Source of the DNA: Candidatus Treponema scatequi
Lineage (GTDB): Bacteria > Spirochaetota > Spirochaetia > Treponematales > Treponemataceae
Assembly (NCBI GenBank): GCA_018066075.1
Contig: JAGHSB010000018.1
Span: 1 to 42,046, forward strand
Direction of reading: 5' to 3'
DNA length: 42,046 bases
Position numbers and translations under genes: made by a program. Under the pieces are notes generated by a model. The model had not been told where the DNA came from and made no database searches. It saw nothing but the letters and a program-made list of their open reading frames with translations. The stretch's first letter is position 1. Each line of letters begins with the position of its first letter. Positions 1 to 8,737 of the stretch are shown one piece after another.

Positions 1-2
1 CT

Positions 3-572
3 TCTCACTGTTTTAAATTAGCAGAACAAACAGCTCTTGCCCTTATTGAAGAAATTCCAGAAATTCGCAGACTTATTCAAATGGATATCGATGCCGGCTT
101 TAAAGGCGATCCTGCTGCAAAAAGTCCTGAAGAAATCATTCTTTCTTACCCTGGACTTGAAGCCATCCTTGTTCATAGAATTGCATATTTCTTATTTAAA
201 AACGGAATTCCAATTATTCCAAGAATTATGAGTGAAGACGTACATGGTAAAACTGGTATTGATATTCATCCTGGAGCAAAAATTGGTGAATCTTTCTTTA
301 TTGATCATGGAACTGGTGTTGTTATTGGTGAAACCTGTGTTATTGGTAACAACGTAAAAATTTACCAAGGTGTTACTTTAGGAGCGCTTAGCGTTCGAAA
401 AGATCTTCAGGATAAAAAACGTCACCCAACTATTGAAGATAATGTAACAATTTACGCAAACGCAACAATTCTTGGCGGAAATACTATAATTGGTAAAAAC
501 TCCACCATCGGCGGAAACACCTGGATTACAAAATCAGTTCCAGCTGACTCTGTTATAACTCAAGGCAAATAA
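3..572 (+). CDS. cysE: Serine O-acetyltransferase, EPSC type (5' end outside window)
   Basis: Transfers acetyl from acetyl-CoA to L-serine, giving O-acetylserine, the first step of cysteine synthesis in the cytoplasm. The frame is open from base 3, and the residues before the first Met (SHCFKLAEQTALALIEEIPE and on) match the helical N-terminal domain of this family, so the Met at 81 is internal and the true start lies upstream of the window. The motif GIDIHPGAKIGESFFIDHGT and the following hexapeptide repeats form the left-handed beta-helix; the His of DIHPGA and the His of FIDHGTG are the family's catalytic pair. The EIILSYPGLEAILVHRIAYFL stretch is typical of the EPSC subtype. The C-terminus ends normally after the last hexapeptide turns. 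Identity is very secure. Confidence 0.96.
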   Translation, partial: SHCFKLAEQTALALIEEIPEIRRLIQMDIDAGFKGDPAAKSPEEIILSYPGLEAILVHRIAYFLFKNGIPIIPRIMSEDVHGKTGIDIHPGAKIGESFFIDHGTGVVIGETCVIGNNVKIYQGVTLGALSVRKDLQDKKRHPTIEDNVTIYANATILGGNTIIGKNSTIGGNTWITKSVPADSVITQGK

Positions 573-592
573 TAAAACTGAAGTTAAAAAAA

Positions 593-629
593 CAAGGTTC
601 CCAACCAGTAACACTAAAAGGGAACCTTG
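593..629 (+). terminator. Stem-loop after cysE (hairpin 1 of a triple-hairpin spacer)
   Basis: CAAGGTTCCC at 593-602 pairs perfectly with GGGAACCTTG at 620-629 across a 17-base loop. It begins 20 bases after the cysE stop, as expected for a terminator, but no T-tract follows, so it could instead be part of a structured RNA together with the two hairpins just downstream. Confidence 0.5.
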
Positions 630-631
630 CC

Positions 632-683
632 GTCCAGTATAGCTGGACATCGGAGAGAGTTTATCAGCTTATTTACAAGCTGA
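632..683 (+). other. Two further hairpins upstream of the NusG-II gene
   Basis: GTCCAG (632-637) pairs with CTGGAC (643-648) over a five-base loop, and TCAGCTT (664-670) pairs with AAGCTGA (677-683) over six bases. A TATAAT box (685-690) follows immediately, 19 bases before the ATG at 710. With the hairpin at 593-629 this makes three consecutive stems in about 90 bases. I do not recognise a known riboswitch class. It may be an RNA element, a terminator plus operator, or a small RNA. Confidence 0.4.
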
Positions 684-709
684 ATATAATATACATCGAG
701 TACGGAATA

Positions 710-1096
710 ATGTCAACAAAATTCAAAATTAAATTTGCAGATTTTTTCATTTTTTTTGCGTTTTTGGTAATATTTTTCCTGTTTCTGAGTACAATATTTT
801 CAGGCCGTGAAAACCCGGTTTTGTACATTTCGTCCCCGGACGCAGAATACGAATATGACCTCGGCAAAAATCAGACAGTTTCCATCGATGGCCTTATCGG
901 AAAAACGACAGTCGTAATCGAAAACAAAACAGTCTGCATTTCTGACTCGCCGTGTCCGAATAAAATCTGTGTCACAAGCGGAAAGATTTTAAAACCCGGA
1001 CAGTGGCTTTCATGTGCGCCAAACAAAATATTTGTTATAATAAAAAACAAAAATGAAAAAGCAGAAAGCTCATCACTCGACGCGATTTCGTTTTAA
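710..1096 (+). CDS. NusG domain II-containing membrane-anchored protein
   Basis: A 128-residue protein with one N-terminal membrane helix (about residues 10-30, very Phe-rich) followed by a small extracytoplasmic domain. The motif DSPCPNKICV, then GKILKPGQWLSCAPN, is the signature of the NusG-II domain family found as short membrane proteins in Firmicutes and spirochaetes. The three Cys may form a disulfide or bind a ligand. Function is not established; the domain is a beta-barrel like that inserted in some NusG proteins, but there is no KOW or NGN domain, so it is not a transcription factor by itself. It sits between cysE and radA on the same strand behind a structured spacer with a TATAAT box. 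The start codon has no clear Shine-Dalgarno. Confidence 0.82.
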   Translation: MSTKFKIKFADFFIFFAFLVIFFLFLSTIFSGRENPVLYISSPDAEYEYDLGKNQTVSIDGLIGKTTVVIENKTVCISDSPCPNKICVTSGKILKPGQWLSCAPNKIFVIIKNKNEKAESSSLDAISF

Positions 1097-1176
1097 ATGG
1101 AATTTCTAAAACTGCAATCGATTTCTGAAAACTATAATCAATCGAGGCGAAGAAATTCCACATAAAGGAAAAACAA

Positions 1177-2529
1177 ATGGCTAAGAAAAAAATTTCGATT
1201 TCATATAAATGTTCAAACTGTGGATTTACACAGCCGCGATGGCTTGGACGATGTCCTGAATGCAGTTCGTGGAATACGATGGAAGAATGTGTGACAGATC
1301 CAAATGCACTTACTTCTGTGAGCCCGAACAACATTGCAGTAAAAGTAAAACCGATGTCGCTTTCAAAAGTCGTTGCAATGGATGACGACAGAATCTCGAC
1401 TGGCATCGAAGAGTTTGACAGAGTTCTCGGTGGAACTGGGGCCACAAAACGATCTGCAATTTTACTTGCAGGAGAACCTGGAATCGGAAAATCAACTTTG
1501 CTATTGCAGACTGCAGCAACATTTGAAAAAAGAAATGCAGGTCTTGTCCTTTATGTTTCTGGAGAAGAATCATCAAGTCAGATTAAAGCGCGTGCTAACA
1601 GGCTCGGATTAAACTGCGATAACATTCAGATAATGTGTACGATGAGACTTGAAGACATCACTGATGCACTTGCAGAATTAAAACCAGCATTTGTAATCAT
1701 CGATTCGATTCAGACAGTTTATTCGATTGAGGGCGGAATAATTCCGGGAACTGTAAACCAGCTCAAGTACTGCACGAATGAACTTGTCGGATGGGTAAAA
1801 GAAAATGACAGCGTTTTAATTATGACATGTCATGTTACAAAAGACGGAAATATCGCAGGACCAAAAGCTCTCGAGCATATGGTCGACACTGTAATTTCTT
1901 TTGAACGCAATAACGATGAAATAAGATTTTTACGCGCATATAAAAACAGATTCGGAAGTGTTGATGAACTTGGAATTTTCGAAATGAGTGCATCAGGTTT
2001 GAAGACTGTCGGAGATCCGAGCACGATGTTCATCACACGACGAGACAGCGGAATTCCAAACGGTGTTGCAGTGAGTGCTGTCTTTGAAGGAACGAGAGTT
2101 TTCTTAGTTGAGATTCAGGCTTTGACAGTTCCGGCAAAAAGTTCTTTAACAAGAGTCTATTCAGAAAAAATTGATTCAAACAGAGTAAGCCGAGTGGCTG
2201 CCGTTCTCGAAAAAAGAACAGGAATGCATTTTTCAGATCAGGATATTTACATCAATGTCGCAGGCGGAGTTCGTCTCACAGAAAGTGCAATTGATGCAGC
2301 CCTTGCAGCAGCACTTTATTCTGCTCGAAGCGGAATTGCAGTAAAAGACAACACTGTAATTATCGGAGAACTTTCTCTTGCAGGAGAAATCAGACCTGTG
2401 TCACGCATCAAGCAGAGAGCAAAAACTGCAATCGGCCTTGGATACAAAAACGTCATCGCTCCGGCAAAAGAGGATGACATTATTTGTGTGAACGATGTTC
2501 ATGAATTAGTGCAGAAGGTGTTTAAGTAA
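1177..2529 (+). CDS. radA: DNA repair protein RadA
   Basis: RecA-like ATPase that promotes branch migration during recombination repair. It has full family length (450 residues). A C4 zinc finger is visible at C12, C15, C26 and C29. The Walker A motif GEPGIGKST lies at residues 99-107, the Walker B region around VIIDSIQT near 175, and the RadA-specific KNRFG motif in RAYKNRFGS near 257. A Lon-protease-like C-terminal domain follows (IYINVAGGVRLTESAIDAAL). The ATG at 1177 is preceded by AAAGGA, a good ribosome binding site. The 80-base gap before it carries one AAATTCCAC motif. It is likely expressed with the upstream gene or from its own promoter; no strong promoter is obvious. It converges on the lipoprotein gene at 2639. 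Confidence 0.97.
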   Translation: MAKKKISISYKCSNCGFTQPRWLGRCPECSSWNTMEECVTDPNALTSVSPNNIAVKVKPMSLSKVVAMDDDRISTGIEEFDRVLGGTGATKRSAILLAGEPGIGKSTLLLQTAATFEKRNAGLVLYVSGEESSSQIKARANRLGLNCDNIQIMCTMRLEDITDALAELKPAFVIIDSIQTVYSIEGGIIPGTVNQLKYCTNELVGWVKENDSVLIMTCHVTKDGNIAGPKALEHMVDTVISFERNNDEIRFLRAYKNRFGSVDELGIFEMSASGLKTVGDPSTMFITRRDSGIPNGVAVSAVFEGTRVFLVEIQALTVPAKSSLTRVYSEKIDSNRVSRVAAVLEKRTGMHFSDQDIYINVAGGVRLTESAIDAALAAALYSARSGIAVKDNTVIIGELSLAGEIRPVSRIKQRAKTAIGLGYKNVIAPAKEDDIICVNDVHELVQKVFK

Positions 2530-2638
2530 ATAAAAATTCCAGGTTATCTGAAATTTTCTCCGTCCCAGGCAAAGACCTCTTCTGAATATTCCGTTGGAAG
2601 TTCTTTACAATTTTCCCACTTTGTATGTTCAATTTTTT

Positions 2639-4180
2639 TTATTCCCCATACCAATAGAACGGGTAATATTCATATTCAGCAGGTGGACAAGATCTGTAAT
2701 CATACGGATAGTCAGAAGTCCATGAAGTTGTTTCTACACTCTCTTCTTCGGTATTCACCTTTACAAGCGAAATTGTCATTGGGAATGCTCTGTCTTCTTT
2801 GACTTTCTTACATATGAATTCTGTCTGATAAGAATGTCGTCTTCGTAAACTCTGAGAACCGAGATATGTCGTTGTTAAATTATCAAGAACCCAGAAAGAT
2901 GTAAAAGGGAACGGATCATGTTCTGACAGTCTTATAATATTAAGACTGTTTGCCCAGCCATACTCAAATTCAAAGTCATAACCTTTAACATCCTGTAATT
3001 CTATGTTTATATCAAAAACTTTTCCGTTTATAAGCAACGCAGTTTCAACAGGTTCTGCGTAATCACCGTTGTAAAAATCATTGAAGTTATAATCATCAAA
3101 TGATTCAGGAGCTGTTTCTGGTGGATTATTTAACCACGAATGTGCACCTGTACTAAGCAATGCCAGTTCTTTTTTATCTCCTGAAATATGTCCTGAAACA
3201 TAACGGTCTGTAATTTCAAAATAACTTCTATCAGAAGATCCTGCTGTATAAACATGACATACATAATCATCTTCAACAACAAATCTGTCCGGAATAATCT
3301 CATAAATAAAAATTTTTTTGCCAGCCGGAATTTTCGTTCCGTCATCAAGAACAATATCGCATAATGCATACACCATCGCCTGTTCTTCTTTACCCGTATG
3401 ATTCAGAGACACACCTTCGATTGGACACATTATTTTCATTTTATAATCAGTCATTCTGTCTGCAGGTCTTCTTACCTGAGGACGCGTATAATCAACTGGA
3501 GAATTCATTACACTTCTGTCATTAAACATTTTCTTAAATACAGAAGCGAGAGATTTATCTTTAGTATTCAGATAATCATAAACTGTTTTAAATTCATCTT
3601 CAGCAATATTGAGAGCTGCCTTTTTTTCCGCAAAAAGAAATTTTAATATGTCATTTCTATCTGCCTTTACAAGAGAAGTATAAACACTGATACCGTCACT
3701 GTTTTTCTTTTCTTCAAATGCACCACCTTTGTAAAGGGTATAAAAAAATCCGTTCTCTATCATCCAAGGATACTGCATAAGATTATTTCCATTACGGTCT
3801 CTGATTTTTAAATCACTGAGATTATGCAGCTGGGCAGTAATAAATTCTTTATTTGGTTTTCCGCTGTTAAGATAAATAAAAATTGGATAATTAAGATTGT
3901 TATCAGCTTTATCAAATTTCATTCCTGCATCGATGAGATAATTAAAATCAGGAATGCTTAAATTTGAAATATTTCGCGTAAAGAAGTTGTAACCTTCTTT
4001 ATCAGTTTCATTAAGATCGTACTTACCTTCAGAAATTTTTTTCTTAATATTATCAGTAAGTTTATTTTCAACTTGAAAATCTATAGAAAGCACAGTGTCT
4101 GTTTTCTTTTCAGAATCTCCGCATGAAATAACTGCAAAACCTAAAACAGCAAATGCAATTAAACATAAAACTTTTTTCAT
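2639..4180 (-). CDS. Lipoprotein of unknown function with ankyrin-like N-terminal half
   Basis: I do not recognise a named family. The start at 4180 gives a classic lipoprotein signal: MKK, a hydrophobic core and a lipobox AVISC with the lipidated Cys at residue 20. A longer reading from 4207 would bury the signal. Residues about 40-210 look like degenerate ankyrin-type repeats (DAGMKFDKADNNLNYPIF; RNGNNLMQYPW). A second half from about 245 is rich in beta-type and aromatic sequence, with a segment on charged and aromatic residues (FEFEYGWANSLNIIRL) near 410 that resembles a carbohydrate- or ligand-binding beta-sandwich. It begins 16 bases after the TraB gene and is probably in its operon. 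A protein-like out-of-frame extension lies directly after the stop (see findings). Confidence 0.7.
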   Translation of the reverse strand: MKKVLCLIAFAVLGFAVISCGDSEKKTDTVLSIDFQVENKLTDNIKKKISEGKYDLNETDKEGYNFFTRNISNLSIPDFNYLIDAGMKFDKADNNLNYPIFIYLNSGKPNKEFITAQLHNLSDLKIRDRNGNNLMQYPWMIENGFFYTLYKGGAFEEKKNSDGISVYTSLVKADRNDILKFLFAEKKAALNIAEDEFKTVYDYLNTKDKSLASVFKKMFNDRSVMNSPVDYTRPQVRRPADRMTDYKMKIMCPIEGVSLNHTGKEEQAMVYALCDIVLDDGTKIPAGKKIFIYEIIPDRFVVEDDYVCHVYTAGSSDRSYFEITDRYVSGHISGDKKELALLSTGAHSWLNNPPETAPESFDDYNFNDFYNGDYAEPVETALLINGKVFDINIELQDVKGYDFEFEYGWANSLNIIRLSEHDPFPFTSFWVLDNLTTTYLGSQSLRRRHSYQTEFICKKVKEDRAFPMTISLVKVNTEEESVETTSWTSDYPYDYRSCPPAEYEYYPFYWYGE

Positions 4181-4196
4181 AAATTCCAACTTAAAT

Positions 4197-5384
4197 TTAC
4201 ATTCCAAGATTTTTTAAAAGCAGTGCAATCTTTCCGCCTGCGATGAATGTTCCGATTGTGGAACCAAGCGATGATAAAAAGAAAACTACGAATACGCGTA
4301 GAATTTTATTTGTATACCAGCCTTTGAAGTGACATACATCATCCTGAAGTTTTTCGATGTCTTCAACTTTTGGTTTGCAGACAACTGCCTGTGTAATTCC
4401 TGTTAAAATGCCGACGCCGATTAGAGGACAAAGCGATGTAAGAGGCGCTCCGACAAATGCAACGATGATTGTAATCGGATTTGCAAGTGCAAGCAGAGAA
4501 CCGACTGCCGCAAGACTTCCGTTCCACATAACCCATTTAAATACCATGTCGCTTCCGACATCTTTTCCGTGTGCGATAAATCCGTACGCAATGAGTCCGA
4601 CGATGATGACTGGAATTGCCCAGCCGATGATTTTTCCTGCAACGCCACCAGCAGGAGCTGTTTCGATGTCACTTGTATCTGTAACTGCTTTCTGGTCTGC
4701 AATCTTTGTAAGATATGCTTCAACACCACCAAGATGCCCCGCACCCAAAACTGCAACGATGTTGTTTCCTTTTGAATTCCAGATGTGAGTTGCTAAATAT
4801 CTGTCGCGTTCATCGATGAGAACTTCTTTTACTGTCGGAAGATATTCTGCAAGTTCTCCCATCATTGTATCCATTTCATTTTCTTTCTTAAGGTTTTCAA
4901 TCTGATCTTCTGAAATTTCTTCTTTGTCAAATGCACTTGCAATAAGGGAAGCAAGAAGCTTGCACTTTCCCCAAAAATTATTTTTTGCCCACGCTCTTCT
5001 GAGAGTTACCTGAATCGGACGGTCAACAAGAGAAAACTCGATGTTGTTTTCTTTTGCGCAGTTGATTGCTGCCATCATTTCGTCGCCAGGTTTTACGCCG
5101 ACATTCTGACCCATTCTTTTCTGAAAAGAACCGAGAACAAGATTTGCAAGCATTAAAAATCCTTCGCGGCGTTTCAAAACTTTTACGATGTCGAGTTTCT
5201 TCCAGCTTTCAGGATCCATAATTGAATTGTATCTGCGTTCATCAAGTTCGATTGCAACGCAATCTGGTTTTTCATTTGTAATTTCTGTTTTTACTTCTTC
5301 GCAGCTTTCTTTTGAAACATGTGCTGTTCCGAGTAAAGTAATTTTTCTTCCGTCGAGAATAAGGACTTTTTTTGTACTACTCAT
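4197..5384 (-). CDS. TraB-domain membrane protein
   Basis: TraB/PrgY-type protein of 395 residues. The N-terminal domain carries GTAHVSKES, the IELDERRY motif, VLIDERDRYLATHI and GAGHLGG, the conserved His and acidic residues of the TraB family (related to the GumN/TIKI group, proposed metal-dependent proteases). The C-terminal third has several hydrophobic helices (IIGWAIPVIIVGLIAYGFI; PITIIVAFVGAPLTSLCPL) that should anchor it in the membrane. In Enterococcus plasmids TraB shuts down pheromone production, but chromosomal bacterial and archaeal homologues have no settled role. Its ATG overlaps the 3' end of the TPR gene by 8 bases, so the two are translationally coupled. Family membership is firm, function is not. 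Confidence 0.88.
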   Translation of the reverse strand: MSSTKKVLILDGRKITLLGTAHVSKESCEEVKTEITNEKPDCVAIELDERRYNSIMDPESWKKLDIVKVLKRREGFLMLANLVLGSFQKRMGQNVGVKPGDEMMAAINCAKENNIEFSLVDRPIQVTLRRAWAKNNFWGKCKLLASLIASAFDKEEISEDQIENLKKENEMDTMMGELAEYLPTVKEVLIDERDRYLATHIWNSKGNNIVAVLGAGHLGGVEAYLTKIADQKAVTDTSDIETAPAGGVAGKIIGWAIPVIIVGLIAYGFIAHGKDVGSDMVFKWVMWNGSLAAVGSLLALANPITIIVAFVGAPLTSLCPLIGVGILTGITQAVVCKPKVEDIEKLQDDVCHFKGWYTNKILRVFVVFFLSSLGSTIGTFIAGGKIALLLKNLGM

Positions 5385-6822
5385 TCTTTACTCTCCACTC
5401 TGCAAGTCTGAATTCAAAGAACATAGGACTCTGCATGTTTGTTACTTCACTGTAGTATTTGACTGCAAGCTGGTCTTTACCTTTGAGTTCATAATAAAGT
5501 CCAAAGTAGTAAAGCATCTTTCCGCGAGTCTGAGAGTTGTCTTCTTTCTGAATCTTAAGTGCGATGTCTGTTTCAGCATTTCCAGGTCCCATGTCGTGGT
5601 ACAATCTGATCATCTGAAATTTCAAAGTCTGTTTATCCGCAGTTTCCTTCATCACTTTTTCAAGGAACATCTTAGCCATCTGCGCTTTTCCCTGCTTTTG
5701 ATAGCAAGTTGCAATCATCAAAGGGTAAGAAATATTTTCTTTGTTATATCCGTATGCCTTTTCAAATGCGGCACGAGCTTCTTCCCAGTTTCCTTCATGC
5801 CATGCAAGAATGCCGAGTGCTTCATATGCAAAATAATATTTTGGATTTGTTTCAATTACCATGCGGTAATCTTTGAGAGCTTCTGCGAATCTGTTCTGTT
5901 CGTCATAGAGACCTGCTCTGTATGCATAAGCGAGAAAGTAATCCGGATTCAATTCGATTGCTTTTGTCCATGCCATTTCTGCATCCTTAAATTTTCCGAC
6001 AAAGCGTGAATATGTTCCGAGGTCCATGTAATATTCATAATTGTTGTCTTCGATTGCAATTGCTTTCTTTACGTTTTCAATTGCAGTCTTGTAGTTTTCT
6101 TTTTCTGCATCGAGTTTTGCAAGATACTGATATGCAATTGCTTCATTTGGATTGAGTGCAAGAATTTTTTCAAATGCAGAACGCGCATCGTCAATCTCAT
6201 TTAAATAATATGATGTCTGTCCAAGTCCGAAGAGTGCGTTGAAATCTTTTGGGTTTCCTTTGAGTGCCTTCAAGAAATAATTTTTAGCACCTTTGTATCT
6301 GTGCCCGAGAACCTGTTCCTGTCCGAGTTCTACATTTGCCATTGCATTGTTCGGATCGATTGCAAGAACTTTTGAAATCGCATTTGATTTTGCAGTTTCA
6401 CCTTTTTTGCCCTGTGCTTTTGCAACCATGATTTTCTGTTCGAGCACATCAATGTTTGAAGGATCTTTTGCTTCGAGGTCAGTTAAAACTTTTGAAGCTT
6501 CATCAAGTCTGTTTGCAGAAATCAAAAGTGAAGACTTAATGAGCATGAGTCCTGTATCAGCTTTAAGATTTTCATCGAGTTCATCAAATGAAGCGATTGC
6601 TTTTTCAAGATCACCTGACGCAAGGCTTTTCTGAAGTCCCTGTACAAACTGAACGCGAGGATTAGCTGCCCTTGACTGAGCTGTCTGCTTTGCAGGAGCA
6701 GTGGAATTTTTACCTTTGACATCGGCTGCGAAAATTCCACCTGTAAGAATAAAAATAAATGAAAGTGCTGCAAATTTTCTCTTTAATGCACTGAAATCTG
6801 TAAATTTACCGTTTTTTAACAT
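5377..6822 (-). CDS. Secreted/periplasmic tetratricopeptide-repeat protein
   Basis: A 481-residue protein with an N-terminal signal (hydrophobic stretch FAALSFIFILTGGIFAADV, likely cleaved after an Ala) followed by an Ala/Thr/Lys linker and about ten TPR units from residue 60 onward (for example KNYFLKALKGNPKDFNALFG, and ALNPNEAIAYQYLAKLDAEK). TPR arrays bind other proteins, here probably at the cell envelope. There is no enzymatic domain. An AGGAAA stretch precedes the ATG. It leads the TPR - TraB - lipoprotein cluster and diverges from the gene at 6888. A pair of AAATTCCAC motifs in opposite orientation lies in its N-terminal codons (6701 and 6733). Confidence 0.85.
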   Translation of the reverse strand: MLKNGKFTDFSALKRKFAALSFIFILTGGIFAADVKGKNSTAPAKQTAQSRAANPRVQFVQGLQKSLASGDLEKAIASFDELDENLKADTGLMLIKSSLLISANRLDEASKVLTDLEAKDPSNIDVLEQKIMVAKAQGKKGETAKSNAISKVLAIDPNNAMANVELGQEQVLGHRYKGAKNYFLKALKGNPKDFNALFGLGQTSYYLNEIDDARSAFEKILALNPNEAIAYQYLAKLDAEKENYKTAIENVKKAIAIEDNNYEYYMDLGTYSRFVGKFKDAEMAWTKAIELNPDYFLAYAYRAGLYDEQNRFAEALKDYRMVIETNPKYYFAYEALGILAWHEGNWEEARAAFEKAYGYNKENISYPLMIATCYQKQGKAQMAKMFLEKVMKETADKQTLKFQMIRLYHDMGPGNAETDIALKIQKEDNSQTRGKMLYYFGLYYELKGKDQLAVKYYSEVTNMQSPMFFEFRLAEWRVKNE

Positions 6823-6851
6823 CTTTTTTCCTATAAAGAGTACGCAAATAG

Positions 6852-6880
6852 TTGATTTTCCCTTTCGACTCGACTAAACT
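6852..6880 (+). promoter_or_regulatory. Promoter for the gene at 6888, leaderless type
   Basis: TTGATT (6852-6857), a 17-base spacer and TAAACT (6875-6880). The ATG at 6888 starts 7 bases after the -10 box and there is no Shine-Dalgarno, so transcription should begin at or next to the start codon. Confidence 0.5.
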
Positions 6881-6887
6881 AAACAAA

Positions 6888-8657
6888 ATGCGTAATCATA
6901 TTGTTAGAAAGTCACTGGGACTATTTGTCCTTTACGCCGTTATTATTGTCGGCATTTTTGTAATTCAATTTAGAAGCGATTCTATCATAAGAAAAACCAT
7001 TCATTCAATGAGGGTTACACTTATGGAAGCTGAAAGCACACCGGGAAACACAAGCCTTAAAAACCAGTTTCAGGTTGCTTACAACGGAATCCAGTTTATA
7101 GGTGATGAAAGTCACCCTGTTCAGTATACTTCAAACGACAAAGTCCGCAGGGCAGTTCTCCGCTCATGGAGTTCTACTGATACATCATGTACTCTTGTTT
7201 TTTCTGATGGAATTAAAATCACCTTCTCCCTTTCTGACGGCTCGGACAACGCTCCGCTCATGATTACAAGTGAATTTCCAGACAAGATATCAGATGTTTC
7301 AATTACTGCAAAGCCCCTCAGCGGTTTTACTGTAACAGACCAGAAATCAAAACAGGCTATCCTCGAAGGAAGAAATTCATCATATTCCCTTATCGCCCCG
7401 CACCTCGAAGCAAACAAGCTCGTTTTCTTACAGAATTCCAAATTTGCACGCTATAACGCTTACGTAAAACAGACAGAATTCTCAATCGACTCAGCTTCAG
7501 AACTTGCAGGCGCTTCTAGAGGAGAATGGCAGAGCACAACAAATGCACTCGGCCAGACAATCATCTCAGAATTTATGCGTCAGAGCACAAGCGACGTTTC
7601 ATTCAATACAAACCTCACAGAACAGACAGTAGTTTCTTATGCTGCAGTAATGGCAAACGCAGGCCGTTACAACGAAGCTCTCAATACAGTTCCAGAAACA
7701 TTCGTAAAAGGCACAAAACGCACATTCCAGTCGGCTCCGTTCTTCGGAGGACTTGCTAAAGTAACACCAGGTCTTGAAATCCAGATGGAAAACTATAAGA
7801 ACATGGTTTCACAGGCCCTCATCACAAAATCATGTGACCTCTTTACTCAGGACTTTATCGACGACTATCTCGTAATCAACGAAAATAACGCTTCTGTACT
7901 GGCAGTTCTTTCAATGCCTGCAGAACTTACAGACAATAACTTTACAGTTGCCCAGGCAACAGGTATCCTCAAAACTTACGCAAAACTCAAGAAAGCAGAA
8001 TCAGAAGCAGCCGAAAGACTTGCTCCTGTCCTCGAGCCTTGTGTAAAGAAAATCGCCGATGCATGTAAACTCGACAACAACAAGATTCGTATGGCAGAAA
8101 ACGATGCAAACCTTTCTGTAATCGCTGCTGTAAGCGCAGGTGATGCGTTTATTTCATATGGAATTGCGTCAAACATGTCATCAGTTGAAAAAGTAGGTTA
8201 CTTAATCGTCAACTCATATCTTTCAGACCTCGCAGGCCTTGATTTACGCACAATGTGTGAACTTTACCCGATTACAGTTCATGACAATCCGTACTACCCT
8301 CACTTTGTAAAAGTCAGAATGCTTGAAGGCATTCCTGTATGGACATGGACAATTGCCCGCGACCTCAAGATTACAATGGATGAGAACAGAACACTATACG
8401 TAGATATAGACTTCCCGCTCGGACTTACTCACTATGTTGTGATTTGTGGAATTAACCCGTTCCGCAGAATCCAGATTTATAACATGGACTTCAGAACTGA
8501 CCCTCAGTTTGAAATCTACAACTCTTCAGGTTATGTTTACAAGACAAACATGAAGGGACTTTTGTTAAAGTCTAGACATAAATCACAGCACGAAATCATC
8601 AAACTTTATTACAGAGATCTCGATGAAGCACCTTCTTCATCTGAGATTGAAGAATAG
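6888..8657 (+). CDS. Membrane-anchored protein of unknown function
   Basis: I do not recognise this family. The protein has about 590 residues, with one N-terminal membrane helix (SLGLFVLYAVIIVGIFVIQF) and then a large periplasmic part. Residues 35-180 look beta-rich (repeated FSDGIKITFSLSDGS-type strands); residues about 200-440 are helical and Ala-rich; the last 100 residues carry many aromatics (GIPVWTWTIARDL; YYPHFVKV) and an acidic tail ending SSSEIEE. One-helix anchor plus beta-rich N-terminus resembles envelope assembly proteins such as LptC-type or AsmA-type anchors, but this is only a shape comparison. A TTG start at 6852 would lengthen it by 12 residues, but that codon sits in the putative -35 box, so ATG 6888 is preferred. 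Codons end in C more often than in many neighbours. Confidence 0.72.
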   Translation: MRNHIVRKSLGLFVLYAVIIVGIFVIQFRSDSIIRKTIHSMRVTLMEAESTPGNTSLKNQFQVAYNGIQFIGDESHPVQYTSNDKVRRAVLRSWSSTDTSCTLVFSDGIKITFSLSDGSDNAPLMITSEFPDKISDVSITAKPLSGFTVTDQKSKQAILEGRNSSYSLIAPHLEANKLVFLQNSKFARYNAYVKQTEFSIDSASELAGASRGEWQSTTNALGQTIISEFMRQSTSDVSFNTNLTEQTVVSYAAVMANAGRYNEALNTVPETFVKGTKRTFQSAPFFGGLAKVTPGLEIQMENYKNMVSQALITKSCDLFTQDFIDDYLVINENNASVLAVLSMPAELTDNNFTVAQATGILKTYAKLKKAESEAAERLAPVLEPCVKKIADACKLDNNKIRMAENDANLSVIAAVSAGDAFISYGIASNMSSVEKVGYLIVNSYLSDLAGLDLRTMCELYPITVHDNPYYPHFVKVRMLEGIPVWTWTIARDLKITMDENRTLYVDIDFPLGLTHYVVICGINPFRRIQIYNMDFRTDPQFEIYNSSGYVYKTNMKGLLLKSRHKSQHEIIKLYYRDLDEAPSSSEIEE

Positions 8658-8680
8658 AGAAAAAAATTGAAAAATTTTGA

Positions 8681-8717
8681 AAATTTGTGAGTAAAATCCA
8701 AAAATTTGTGATATAAT
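8681..8717 (+). promoter_or_regulatory. Extended -10 promoter with two direct repeats, for the glycosidase gene
   Basis: TATAAT (8712-8717) is preceded by TG one base upstream, giving an extended -10. The 10-mer AAATTTGTGA occurs twice, at 8681-8690 and 8702-8711, exactly 21 bases (two helical turns) apart, with the second copy touching the -10. No -35 is evident. This looks like an activator- or repressor-controlled promoter. Confidence 0.6.
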
Positions 8718-8737
8718 GATAGAACTTCTCTAAGTCA

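Noticed and set aside
4357-4788. 143-codon + strand frame opposite the TraB gene
   Set aside because: Antisense shadow of a clear TraB coding region; no ribosome site and no family resemblance.
5188-6009. 273-codon + strand frame opposite the TraB/TPR genes
   Set aside because: Cys/Phe/Ser-rich translation typical of the antisense of an A-rich coding strand; it spans two real genes.
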